NCBI GenBank assembly: GCA_033002965.1
Contig: JAURVB010013175.1
Coordinates: 1 to 64,000, forward strand
Direction of reading: 5' to 3'
Length of the DNA: 64,000 nucleotides
Origin: Piper betle
Lineage: Eukaryota; Streptophyta; Magnoliopsida; Piperales; Piperaceae
In this document: piece by piece, positions 12,235-22,429 of the stretch
Position numbering within the stretch: the first letter of the stretch is position 1
Layout of the letters: every line of letters starts with the position of its first letter
Position numbers and translations under genes: made by a program
The notes under the pieces: model-generated
What the model saw: only the letters and a program-made list of their open reading frames with translations
What the model was told of the DNA's origin: nothing
The model's database searches: none

Positions 12235-13466
12235 TGTAAAACCCTGAAAAAAATAATTAGGTTATTTTATTTAGGGTTTTGTAAATCTTAGAATGAACCG
12301 TAAATATTATTTAATTAAATTAATTCTTGAAAAAAATTAATATTATAAATTATTGATTTTGACCTTTAGCATATAGGTATACTGATATTTATAATATTTT
12401 TAGGATTTAACATCCATTCGTATTAACTTAATAATTACTTTTTGACTTTATGTTATCACAAAAATGACTTTCTAAATTCCACACATATTTTTAAAATTTA
12501 TTGCAGTGACTTCTTGAATTCCACACATATTCTTCTATATAAATGAAAATTTTGTTGTTAAATTAAATATCCTCTGGATAACTTGTGAGCTCATTTAACT
12601 TTAGAGAAATTACATCCATATTATGATCCTGTGTCATAGTTGCGGGTGCCTCATCACAATTTCAGGTCCATATAATTACTTGAAATGTTATATATTTTGA
12701 TTTAGGAGTCTTAGTCGGCCTGAGTCCACATTCGATCACCTTGTGCCGAGCGCAACCGAGGTCAAAGAATTGGCTCAGTCTGGCACATGGCAGCACCCTT
12801 AAAAAATTATTATGTGGGAGTCTTGTTCAATTTGAGTTCATATTCGATCACCATGCGCCGAGTGCAACCGAGGTTAATGAATTGACTCAATTCCACACAG
12901 GGCAGCACCCCCTAAAAGATTAAATACCTGTCCCATGCCAAAAGGGGTGACAGGGCGCAGTGGCGCAAGACGGCTCAGGTGCACTTGCGATATCGAGAGG
13001 GTGAGTCAATGGCAAATATCGATAACTACATGCCGAGTGCCACGTAGCTTGTGTGCACATACATGGGATTGTAGCTGGATGGGCGGCCACCCTCCCAACA
13101 TATTAAGAGCTCAATATAGGCTCATAATCACTAAAAGATGTAATTAAGATGTTGTGGGATATATTAATTATTTCTTGTAATTATACGACTTAGTGTTTTT
13201 ATCATTAACGCAGAATTGCCTCCGCAGGTATGAGCATGGAAGGATGGGTAGAGTCGAGACAGCTAGAGGGCTCCATTATTGGACTATTCTTTTCTCGAGA
13301 TTGTTTGCATGGCAGTGGGATTTTGGTTCGGTTCATGGGACTTAGATTATTCCGAGCATTTATTATATTAACTTTTATGTCAAGAGTTTATTTAAAATCT
13401 TGAAAATTTATTTATGAGACACTTAGTTTCTATAGTAACACTTAGCTCATGGCTCGGAATGGCACA
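12235..13466 (+). mobile_element. 1.2-kb LTR-like insertion in the inner B LTR
   Basis: It begins TGTAAAACCCTG and ends GGAATGGCACA, and interrupts the B LTR at 'catgNgtag/aaagcatag', a site continuous in four other B copies. The flanking pentamers AGTAG (12230-12234) and CATAG (13467-13471) match at three of five positions, so the duplication is only weakly supported. It contains a 112-bp tandem pair at 12705-12920. Part of it (12630-12860) is related to 63600-63810. No coding capacity is recognised. Confidence 0.5.
12705..12920. repeat. 112-bp tandem duplication
   Basis: Units start at 12705 and 12817 with 'ggagtctt'. Each contains a 'gccgag(c/t)gcaaccgaggt' core and ends near 'ggcagcacccc'. 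A related 1.5-unit version is at 63670-63810. Confidence 0.6.
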
Positions 13467-14143
13467 CATAGAAAGCATAGCTAAATGGCCCGACATCAGA
13501 GGAATGCAATAAAGCACCGTCAATGCTGTCCTAGGTATAAAAACAATCAAACTCTACACGTAAGGAGTCAAGTAGAGAGGGAGAGTCATACGAACCTGTG
13601 GTCTAAGCTCTAAGCATATTTGCAAATGTACGATGAGCTTAGACTCTGAAACCTACATTGGAACCTACTTCTAAATAAAATATCAACATCTTTATATGAT
13701 GCATGCTCATGGTGTGTGCTCATATCATCAATACATCAAAACAGAGAAAACAATACTAACAAACCTAAAACTAAACATTTGGCAGGCAAATCAAGACATA
13801 ATAATACTAAATAATAAATAAATAAATAAATAAACAAGAAAATGCACTCATAGATAATTAGATAAATAATAAATACATAAATATGAACATAAGTAATACT
13901 CTAATCATAAGATAATAATATAATTACACTATATAAATACAAGGGTAAACACGAGTAAATATCAGCATATACTCGTGTTAGTCAACATATAAATAAATAT
14001 ATATATATATAATAATTTAATAAATAAATAAATAAATAGTTAATATTTATTAATGATGAATATTAAAATATCATAGTTACACAATACAAGAATACATAAT
14101 CAAATACAAATAAATAATCACATATACACGAAGAAGCAAATAG

Positions 14144-14148
<5 letters not shown>

Positions 14149-14180
<32 letters not shown>
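14149..14180. repeat. (AT)n microsatellite
   Basis: About 16 uninterrupted TA units lie within the AT-rich block of the inner B LTR. Confidence 0.9.
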
Positions 14181-14183
<3 letters not shown>

Positions 14184-16414
14184 ATGTATTATAATCAATA
14201 AATACAAGAATAATAAGAAATGAATAATAATAAATAGATAAATAAATAATAAAATAATAAATAAACAAAAGTAATCATAATAGTAAAACATGCTAAATCA
14301 TGTGAATATGCATCTAAACAAATATAGAAGTTCTCGAATTACCAAGAATGGTGAAAGACCGGACGAAAATGGTCCAAAAATGAGCTGAACCAAACCGAAC
14401 CGAAAGGGCTAAACTAACCCGGTCTGGGTTAACTGGAAGATGGGCTGGATTGGCTAGGCGGATGGACACGGACATGGACATGTGGGCTGGTAGACTCGAG
14501 CATGACCAATCGGACGCAGTTGTGGGTGGGCACACATTGTCGCGGACAGGCAGACCGCAAACCGGGCAAATGGGCCGAATAGGTGGGCGGCGATGCCCGT
14601 CGCATAAGAATGCCGACGGCGGCACGACTGGGGTCACCACCGGTCATGATCGGAAGGTGGTGTCAAGGCGGAGGTGGTGGTGGTGACGACTGGCAAATTC
14701 TGACCATTAGCTGGCCAGAAAACAGCAAGGAAGGGGCAGATCACTGCCCGGCTCTGGCGATGTCGCAGGCGGTGTTTGCGACCGCAGTGGTTGTCATGGG
14801 TTGTCTCAAAATGTATATCTAGGCAAGATGAAGTTGTGGGGGTGGTCGGACTGGCCAATGGTGGCTCACTGGCATAAAAATGGCTCGAAAGGGTGGCGGC
14901 GGCGATGGAAAATGACACTAAAAACATCGCCGCCGGCGGCTACTGCAGCAGCTCCGATGGTGATGGTGGGTACGGATTGGTAGCCGGTCGCGAGATGGTC
15001 ATAGCTATACCAATGGTGTGGTCAGAGGAGGGTTAGGTGTCGCCGGTGGCGAGCTGAAGGGGTAGAGGTGCTAAAGGGTGTGAAGCTCTGAAATGTAGGA
15101 AATCTCTGGAGTTCAAATAGAGAATGCCAAGTTTGAGTGGATGGCTCAGATTTTGCCACGTGGCACAATCGGAGTGTCTGACAACTTGGTGGCCTATTGG
15201 GGTCCACCTATGGGTATATGCAATATACACATAGACAAAAAGCTTAGATCGAGACCGTCCAAACTCAAAACCTACTAGAGTCCTAAAATTGACTCTATAG
15301 GCAGGAATAGAAGCAAGATGGATAAATGGGCGGGCTCGAACCCTAAACTAAATCAAGCTCAGCCCACAGGGGCACACTCTAGTGATATGAAATTCCTATG
15401 CTGCATGCTAATGAAATACTTAGAAAATCCCAAACGAATACTAAATGCTATATTGACCTAGATCTAGGCCTAAAATCCTGACTAATTCATAAAAAATCAT
15501 ATATATACCTCACATATACACTTATAACTCATGGTCTACTATATCATAACTAAAACTATCATATGCATGTCGGGTATACTCAACCTCAACAACATGCTTA
15601 TATGGCCATCTGGGCCTCAGACTCATATTTAAAAATTGTTTTGGCTCACTCGAATTGATTTGAAACTGCCCAAACTGGATAAAATTAAAATCGGGTAACC
15701 CTAAGCCAAACATGGGGTTTTGTAGATCTCATCCTTGTAGTTTTATTAAATATGTGTAGAAAGCATAGCTAAATGGCCTCAACATCGGAGGGATTTGATA
15801 AAACACCACCGATGTTGTCCAACGTCTAAAACACGACTAAACTTGACACGCAAGGAGTCAAGCAGAGATCAAGCGAAGGGAGAGTCCTACAGACCAGTGG
15901 TCCAAACTCTAAGCGCATCGACACATCTACAACGAGCTCAGACTTCGTAACCTACATCAAAACCCACTACTAAGAAAAATATTGATGTCTCTATAGAATG
16001 AATGCTCGTGGTGTGTGTTCTTATTATCAATACATCCTAATATACAAAACAATGCTAACAAGCCTATAACTAAACACATGGCACATAAATCGAGACATAA
16101 TAATAATAAATAATAAATAAACAAGGAAATACACTGACAGATAATTAGATAAATAACAAATGCATGAATATAAATAATACTCTAATCATAAAATAATAAT
16201 ATAATTATACTATATGAATATACAGTAAACACGAGTAAATATCATATATACTTGTGGTAGTAAGTATATAAATAAATAATAATTCAATAAATAAATAAAT
16301 AAGCAGATAGTTAATACTCATTAATCATGAATAATATTAATATCATAGTTATACAATATAAGAATACATAATTAAATACAAATAAATAATACACGAACAA
16401 ACAAATAGATAAAT

Positions 16415-16437
16415 ACACACACACACACACACACACA
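16415..16437. repeat. (AC)n microsatellite
   Basis: About 11 AC units lie in the AT-rich block of the outer B LTR, at a site where the other B copies have only 'aata' repeats. Confidence 0.9.
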
Positions 16438-18000
16438 ATTTAGTAAACATAAATAAGACTAATATTAATAGGTAAATATATTAATAATAATAATAAGTAA
16501 TCATATAAACATGCATTATAATCAATAAATACACAAATAATACCAAATGAATAATAATAAATAAATAAATAAAACTATAAATAAAGAAAATAATCATAAC
16601 ATACAAACATGCCAAATCATATGAATATACATCTAAACTAATAAAGGGGTTCTCGAATTACCAAAAATAATCGAAATACGGCTGAAAACAGCAGAAAACG
16701 AGCTGAGCTAGACCAAACCGAATTGAACTAGACCAAACCGATATGAACCAGCTCAGTCTGGGTTAACTAAAAATGGGCTGGGTTAACTGGGCGGACATGA
16801 TGGACATGAACTTGGGCATGGCCAAGCTGACGCAACACAAGCAGCGGGTAAACAAGCCAAACGAGGGGTGGCGGTGTACGTCGCTGAAAAATGCCAATGG
16901 CAGCGAGGCCAGGCTTGCTATTGGTCGGGATCGACAGTCTGTTTGACGAGGAACATGATGGTGGTGGCGATCGGTGGAGTTCAGCGGGTGGCTGACCGTA
17001 AAATGGCCAAAAAGAGGATGATATTGCTGCTGGGTGCAGTGACATCACTGGCAGCGATCGCGGCTATGGTGGTCATCATGGGTTATCTCAAAATGGAGAT
17101 CTCTTCAATATGAAGCTACGTAGGTGGTTGGGTTGGTCGGAGGTGGCTCACAAGCACCGAAAAAAGGCCCGAAAGGTGGCGGCGGCGGCAAAAATCAAGT
17201 TGAAAAACTCCCTCGCCGGTAGCGACTGCGGCGACACCGGTGGTCATGAGTTGTACGAATGAAAAGCCGATCACAAGGCAGTCATTGGGTTGCCAGTCCC
17301 ATGGTTGGGGGTGAGGCGGAGACTCACCAGTGGCGAGCCAAAGTGGTGGTAGCGCTAGGGGTGTAACTATAAAATCATGGGAAATCTATGATAAATAACA
17401 TGGTAAAGCTAGGGTTGGCGTGGATGGCTCAAATCTTGCTACATGGCACAATTAGAACATCCGACAACTCGTGGCCTAGTGGGGCTAGGGTATATACAAT
17501 GTGTATGTGGACGGAAGGCTCGAATTGAGACCGTCCAAAGTCATAACTGACTTGAATCCTAAAATGACTCTATAGGCGAGAATCGAGGCAAGAAGGCTAA
17601 ATGAGCCTTGAACCCTGAACTCAATCAAGCTGGGCCCATAGGGGCACAATCCAGTGATCTAAAATCCCTATGATGCATGCAAATGAGATATCCTGAAAAT
17701 CCCATACGGATATTAAAGGTTGTAACGGCCTAGATCTAGTCCTAAAACCCTTGCTAACATATAGAAACAAATTTGTATACCTCGGCATACATTGATAACT
17801 CATACTCTGATCATCTGCATGTCAAGCATACTCAGCCACTATAACATGCTCATACAACCATTTGGGCCCCATACTTTAGTCTAAAAACTAGTCTGGCTCG
17901 AGTTTGTTCGAACCAACTTGATACTGACCCGAACCTAAAAAACTACAATCGAGTAAAACCGTAACCCAAAGTTGCGGTTTTAAACAACGGTATGCTCACT

Positions 18001-18120
18001 ACGACATAATTGTCATTCTTTAGGAATTTGAATATTTATCTCTCTCCTACTAGGATGACTATGGCATAATTGTCATTCTTTAGGAATTTGAATATTTATC
18101 TCTCTCCTACTAGGATGAAA
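18001..18120. repeat. 60-bp tandem duplication, nearly identical
   Basis: 18001-18060 and 18061-18120 are the same 60 bp except for three bases near the start and two at the end. The duplication lies in the copia 1 linker. The very high identity in an otherwise decayed element suggests a late event. Confidence 0.85.
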
Positions 18121-18463
18121 TTCATCATAATTATCTTTAACCTGTGGAATAGTTTGAATTGGAGATATGCTAGTTCCAAATTCATCATTCTCAAAATGAT
18201 CTAAATCTAAAGCAATATCACTCCATTGTAGAAAATCATTCTCTAAGAGAGTGACATCTCATTATTCAAATTCAGAAATACCTTCATATGCATGTTCACT
18301 ATAACACATAGACCTTAGAGTATTCATGGTATCGAATAAAGATACATTTTTTGGCCCTTGGACCCAACTTTCGAAATTTGTTAGAAGGATTGTGAACATA
18401 AGCAACTATCACCAAGGGTCTTAAATGAGCAAAACTAGGTTTTCACCCTACTCATAACTCATA

Positions 18464-18527
18464 AGGTGTAAAAGACACCGATTTGAAAGACACTCAGGTG
18501 TAAAAGACACCGATTTGAAAGACACTC
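18464..18527. repeat. 32-bp tandem duplication
   Basis: 'aggtgtaaaagacaccgatt' starts at 18464 and again at 18496. The two 32-bp units look identical. Confidence 0.8.
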
Positions 18528-18702
18528 AGTTAAGTATTCAGGCCACAGTAAACAAAGCATCATCCAAAAAGAAATTGGCAGATTGGCCTACGCCATCATA
18601 AACCTAACCGCATCTAAAAGGTTTCTATTCTTTCACTCAACAATACCATTTTATTGCGACAAATAAGGTATAGACAATTTTCTAGCAATTCCCTTTTCTT
18701 TG

Positions 18703-19165
18703 TGTGAGATCCCTCAATTTAATCCTACATCTTATACTTAATGGGATCAGATCTTGTTAATTAGTGGGAATAGACTATGGATCTTCAACTTCGATTAATC
18801 ACTTTTGAAGAAATGACTTAGGTCCATTAGTTTCAATTTGGGTCAGTTCATTACAAATGATATCAAAGCAACCTAGTTCTGTGTTAGATGGTGGGCTAGA
18901 CTAGACATGTTAATTAGGTTACTCGTCACATGCCAAAGAAGGAAGTGGACTGGGGCTAGTGGCAAGCCAAACATAAGAATTTCGAGGACAAAATTTCCTA
19001 AAATGGGTAGATTGTGAGATCCCTCAACTTAGTCTCACATCTAATATAAACTAGGGTATAATCCTGTTTATTTATAGGTTTAAACTATAGATCTTCAACT
19101 TTAATTAACCATTTTTTAAAAGATGACTTAAGCCTATTAGTTTCAATTTAGGCCAGATCCTTGCA
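18703..19165 (+). mobile_element. TRIM: 463-bp miniature LTR element
   Basis: Two direct repeats of exactly 153 bp (18703-18855 and 19013-19165) start TGTGAGATCCCTCAA and end in CA. Between them are 157 bp with no coding capacity. Directly after the left LTR is AATGATATCAAAGCA, a decayed form of the TGGTATCAGAGC initiator-Met tRNA primer site. Directly before the right LTR is a polypurine stretch containing 'ttcgaggacaaaatttcc' and 'aaaatgggtagat'. Flanking pentamers are CTTTG (18698-18702) and CTTCG (19166-19170). The host sequence, copia 1 integrase, is co-linear on both sides. This architecture defines terminal-repeat retrotransposons in miniature. Confidence 0.85.
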
Positions 19166-19170
19166 CTTCG

Positions 19171-19475
19171 CACCACTCTTGGAACTGATCAAAAAGGTAT
19201 TTTCTACCTCCATCGATTTGCAAGGCCTTGTTTTTGTCATTTAACTAATTTTCATCCATTTGTTGATGCTTGAAGCGATCAAAGGCTTTATACTTATGTG
19301 AAATCAAGTATACAACACCAAAATGCATGAGCTCATAAATGAAAGTGATGAAATAATAAGCATCATGTCTAGCTCTAATGTTCATAGGGTCACAGATGTT
19401 AGAATGAATGAGTTGTAATAGACTTTGAGCTCTAGTAGCCTCTCCAAAAGGTATCCTAGTAGCTTTTCTAGCCAA
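19171..19475 (-). pseudogene. Copia 1 integrase N-terminal region
   Basis: A 76-codon minus-strand frame (19245-19475) encodes a GAG-pre-integrase to integrase stretch: 'ARKATRIPFGEATRAQSLLQ', 'LIHSNICDPMN', 'YYFITFIYE' and 'GVVYLISHK'. In the family this holds the HHCC end and the first catalytic aspartate region (usually D-I-C-G-P; here C-D-P follows I). The frame stops at 19245 and continues out of frame. Confidence 0.7.
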
Positions 19476-20142
19476 AAAATGTTCCCATATAGGTAAATAA
19501 ATACATGATAGAGGTTATTATAAGTTCTCTTTTGCTAAACGGTTCATAAAATTTTGATCTATGTGTCCTAATTGTGAATGTCAAACTGTCACATCAATTA
19601 AAACATTACTACTTGAAGTAATAAATGAATAATTATTATTATTTAAAATTTGAGAATAATCAATATCCAAAATGATAAAACCACTAGAAATAAAACTAGA
19701 TCTATAATACTCAAAATTTCAATATCTATAATATCTAAAAGATAAGTCAGAGTCCTTTTGGAGTTAGTATATTCTTTGCATTTTAGTGGTCGCACATTAA
19801 CCATTTATTTTGTGGATTCTTTGGAGCATAACAGATGTCGTGCAACAATAAAGTTCAGCCACCTCGCAACACCAATTTACAACTATTTTCTCCTTTGACT
19901 TCAACTCTGGAATTGTTACCCATGTAAATCCACTGTGTCCCTTGTAGAATTTGGCTGAATTCCACATATGCTTCTTGATCTCTAATTATGCATTTTGTTG
20001 CACCTCAATTAATAATCCAAAAAGGATGTGAGTCAGTCAACATCAAGCAAAATATAAAGAGAAACATTAGAAAAGGATGAAACCCTTTCAGGCTAGGTAC
20101 AAAAAATGAGCATATTCTCACAATTATAGTAAACAATTGTGC

Positions 20143-20421
20143 TCAAGTCCTTGTCACACTTCTTGGAATTTTTAGCTTGATTATTCTTGAGTTAATGAAG
20201 CTTGTTTTGAGGATTCCCTTTTTCTTGTGGTACCATCTTCTAAAACATCGAGAATCTGAAGCTCGAGCTTGAGAAGATTTAGCCATGAAAACATCTTCGA
20301 AGGATTTAGTTGCCTCAAGGTGCTCATCCTCTAACTCAAGATGGTGTGAAACATCATTAAAAGTTATAATGTTTTCATTATAGGTCAAATTCACTTTCAT
20401 ATGTTCCCATGATTGTGGCAA
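20143..20421 (-). pseudogene. Copia 1 gag remnant
   Basis: The 92-codon frame starts 'MPQSWEHMKVNLTYNENIIT' and continues 'LELEDEHLEA', matching the gag (UBN2-type) region of plant copia elements. The zinc knuckle that should follow is not recognisable. Confidence 0.65.
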
Positions 20422-20724
20422 TGAGTGAATAACTGCTTAGACCTATTGTTCATCCGAAACAACATGTTTGACAATTTTCAATTCTGTGTAATATGTCTTA
20501 TCATAGTATTGGATCACTTCTCACATGTATCAAATTTAATCGTCAACCACCTTAGCTTAATAGAAAAAGTACGACAAAACTTATCTTTGAGGACAATCCA
20601 CAGAGAATAAACAATCTCATATTCCTCAAACTCACTCAACATATTATTTTGCATTAGCAATGTTGTTCTTAAGGTTATAGGCATTATAAGCCTCTAAGCC
20701 CCTTCTATATTGTGTAGAAGTCTC

Positions 20725-20812
20725 AGGGGCATTTGGAGGAGGAGGTTGTACAACATGAGTAATAGCCTCATACATAAGTCATTGCATTTGGAGGAGGAGG
20801 TTGTACAAATCT
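20725..20812. repeat. Short duplication around 'gcatttggaggaggaggttg'
   Basis: The 25-bp string beginning 'gcatttggaggaggaggttg' occurs at about 20730 and 20787, with related spacer sequence. It is at the 5' edge of copia 1. Confidence 0.5.
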
Positions 20813-20880
20813 GGTATAGTATTATAAGTCATTGCAATATTAAATTAAAACATAAAAAATTTATACATATATAATACTTA

Positions 20881-22067
20881 TGAATTTTGAACTTAGTATG
20901 GGCCACTTGCATAAATAGGTGATTCCAAGTCGAACCGATTTAACCGGGTGAAAATCTAGTCAAATAAAATTCAATTCCTTTTGGGAAAAATTTGGAATAG
21001 GAAGTGGCCAATTTGAACCGATTTTGCACCGAGTTAATGACGGACAAAATTGGTCGAATCAACCTATGCTATGCGTCAGCTGACCACCGAAGCACTCCAC
21101 CGTTGCCGATCACCCAAGTACTCTGACCACCACCCAAGCTGACAAACACCCAACCAAGCTGTCGACCACCCAAGCAGACCACCAACCAGGCTCCGCCGAC
21201 CACTATCTAAGCCACCACCTTTGGCTCCCTGCCGCCACTGGCCATCCAAGTACTCCAACCACCACCCAAGCCAACTATCACCCAAGCCGACTGCCACCCA
21301 AGCTGTCGAGCACTCATGCAGACGCCGCCGACCACCATCCAAGCCGCCGCCGACCACCGAAGCTTTCCATCGACCACTACCCAAGCTGCCGCCCCTATGT
21401 TCCGCTGTCGCCGAACACCCAAGTACTCCGACCACCACCCAAGCAAACTCCAGGACACCACCCATGCCACCGCCGACCACCACCCAAGTTTTTGGGTTAA
21501 TGTTTGTATTTAACCCTTCAATAATTTTATCATGCATCTTAGATCTTTTTTTTAACTCAATACTTATTGTATCTAATTGCAAAGACTCGGTAAATGTTAT
21601 AAAATCAAAATTTTTGATTTATTAGACATCAAATTTATGCTTTATTTGTCTTTTTTTTGTTGGATGTGGCTTTGTTTATGCCTTTGAATGTGTAAATTTG
21701 TGAAACTTGATACCTTATTAAGTGAAACTCTATTAAACCTTAATTTATGGATTTATATTAATGAATAGTTATTATTATTTGTGTTGTATTAAACTTTAGA
21801 CTTGTGGAATTGTATTGAGAAATGTGATTGAATCTTAATTTTGTTTACAAATATTTATTATATAGGATCTTTTTGGACCAATTTAAGTGAATTGATTCTT
21901 GTCCGATTTTAATAAATTGGTTGGTCCAATTATGGTTGTAAAAATCAATTGATTCTGAGTGGAATCGGCCAATTTGAATTGGAACGTAAGGATTTTATTT
22001 CAAAAAAGCATGTAAATGAATCATGGTAAAAATTGTCCATGAATTGACTGATTTGAGCCGATTCGGG
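20881..22067. repeat. Repeat-derived spacer with CCACCCAAGC minisatellite
   Basis: 21075-21490 is a degenerate minisatellite built from units such as 'ccgaccaccacccaagc'. It gives long frames on both strands (168 aa minus, 134 aa plus) of low complexity, which I do not accept as genes. 20920-21060 and 21850-22060 carry scattered 'aaccgattt' and 'ccaatttgaa' motifs also found at 22430-22740, 24220-24430 and 63840-63960. Confidence 0.5.
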
Positions 22068-22400
22068 AGGGCGGCGGGGAAAGAACGGGGCGGGTGGGGG
22101 TGGGGTGCAGGGAGGTGAAGGCCTATTTGTGGGGCAATTGGGGGAGGAGGGTGGGCGATGCGGGGAATAGGTTGGGTTGGTGGGGGGTGGAGGCGGCGAC
22201 AGGGGAGAGAGAATTTGGGGGGGGGGGAATGGTTAGTGACTCGTAATTAAAAGTTGACTTGTCTCTGACTCAAGCAATAAATAATTAGCTTCAAATAATT
22301 TTAAAAAATCCAAAAAAAATGTAAAAAAATATTATAAAATATAATACACATCATAACATTAAAATGATATATTTGATAACTAATAAATCACTAATTTTGA
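22068..22400 (-). mobile_element. Family A LTR fragment with G-rich island
   Basis: 22240-22400 matches the family A segment at 7480-7620 and 41735-41860 ('aaaagttgact', 'aaaaaatccaaaaaa', 'ataaaatataata'). The preceding 22068-22232 is strongly G-rich on the plus strand, the position of the GC-rich island in the complete A copies. Confidence 0.55.
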
Positions 22401-22429
22401 CCAATGATAAAAAAATACTCAGAATTGGC

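Larger units (their letters stand above)
11448..15725 (-). mobile_element. Inner family B LTR (solo), inserted in the outer copy
   Basis: It starts GTAACACCC at 11448 and ends GGGGTTTTGTAG at 15725. The pentamer ATCTC flanks both sides (11443-11447 and 15726-15730), and the outer LTR continues from there with 'atccttgtagttttatt'. It is about 75-85% identical by eye to the outer copy. It is split in turn by a 1.2-kb element at 12235-13466. It has an AT-rich block at 13790-14310 and a GC-rich block at 14330-15100 whose overlapping frames on both strands I regard as chance. Confidence 0.75.
10687..17985 (-). mobile_element. Outer family B LTR (solo), split by an inner copy
   Basis: The left part, 10687-11447, starts at (TC)TAACACCCC. 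The right part, 15726-17985, ends in a variant of GGGGTTTTACA (here GCGGTTTTAAACA, with an ambiguous last few bases). The flanks share ACAAC (10682-10686 and just after the right end), a 5-bp target-site duplication. Without the inner copy it is about 3 kb. There is no internal region and no second LTR, so it is a solo LTR in copia 1. It contains an AT-rich block (16080-16620) with 'aataaata' repeats and a GC-rich block (16860-17370). Confidence 0.7.
17986..18702 (-). pseudogene. Copia 1 continuation: RT N-terminal linker and late integrase
   Basis: This resumes copia 1 on the far side of the LTR nest. The minus strand carries the 'RRERINIQIPKE'-type linker that precedes RT (twice, because of a 60-bp duplication) and, near 18540-18700, late integrase sequence containing 'KEKGIARKLSIPYLSQ'. 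The latter is cut at 18702 by the TRIM. Several stops are present. Confidence 0.55.
7914..20880 (-). mobile_element. Copia 1: decayed Ty1/copia element, interrupted by nested insertions
   Basis: On the minus strand, right to left: gag (20143-20421), integrase (about 18540-19475), the RT start (17986-18400 and 10300-10686) and RT/RNase H (9130-10260). This is the gag-integrase-RT-RNase H order of Ty1/copia. Two insertions split it: an LTR nest (10687-17985, flanked by ACAAC) and a TRIM (18703-19165, flanked by CTTTG/CTTCG). Coding sequence resumes on the far side of each. 7914-9120 is non-coding and may hold its 3' LTR; no matching 5' LTR was seen near 20880. It has many stops and frameshifts. 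Confidence 0.7.

Noticed and set aside
14314..14927. Several overlapping frames of about 70-108 codons on both strands
   Set aside because: They coincide with the GC island of the inner B LTR and are not kept in the other B copies.
21076..21625. 168-codon minus and 134-codon plus frames
   Set aside because: Both are low-complexity translations of one minisatellite.
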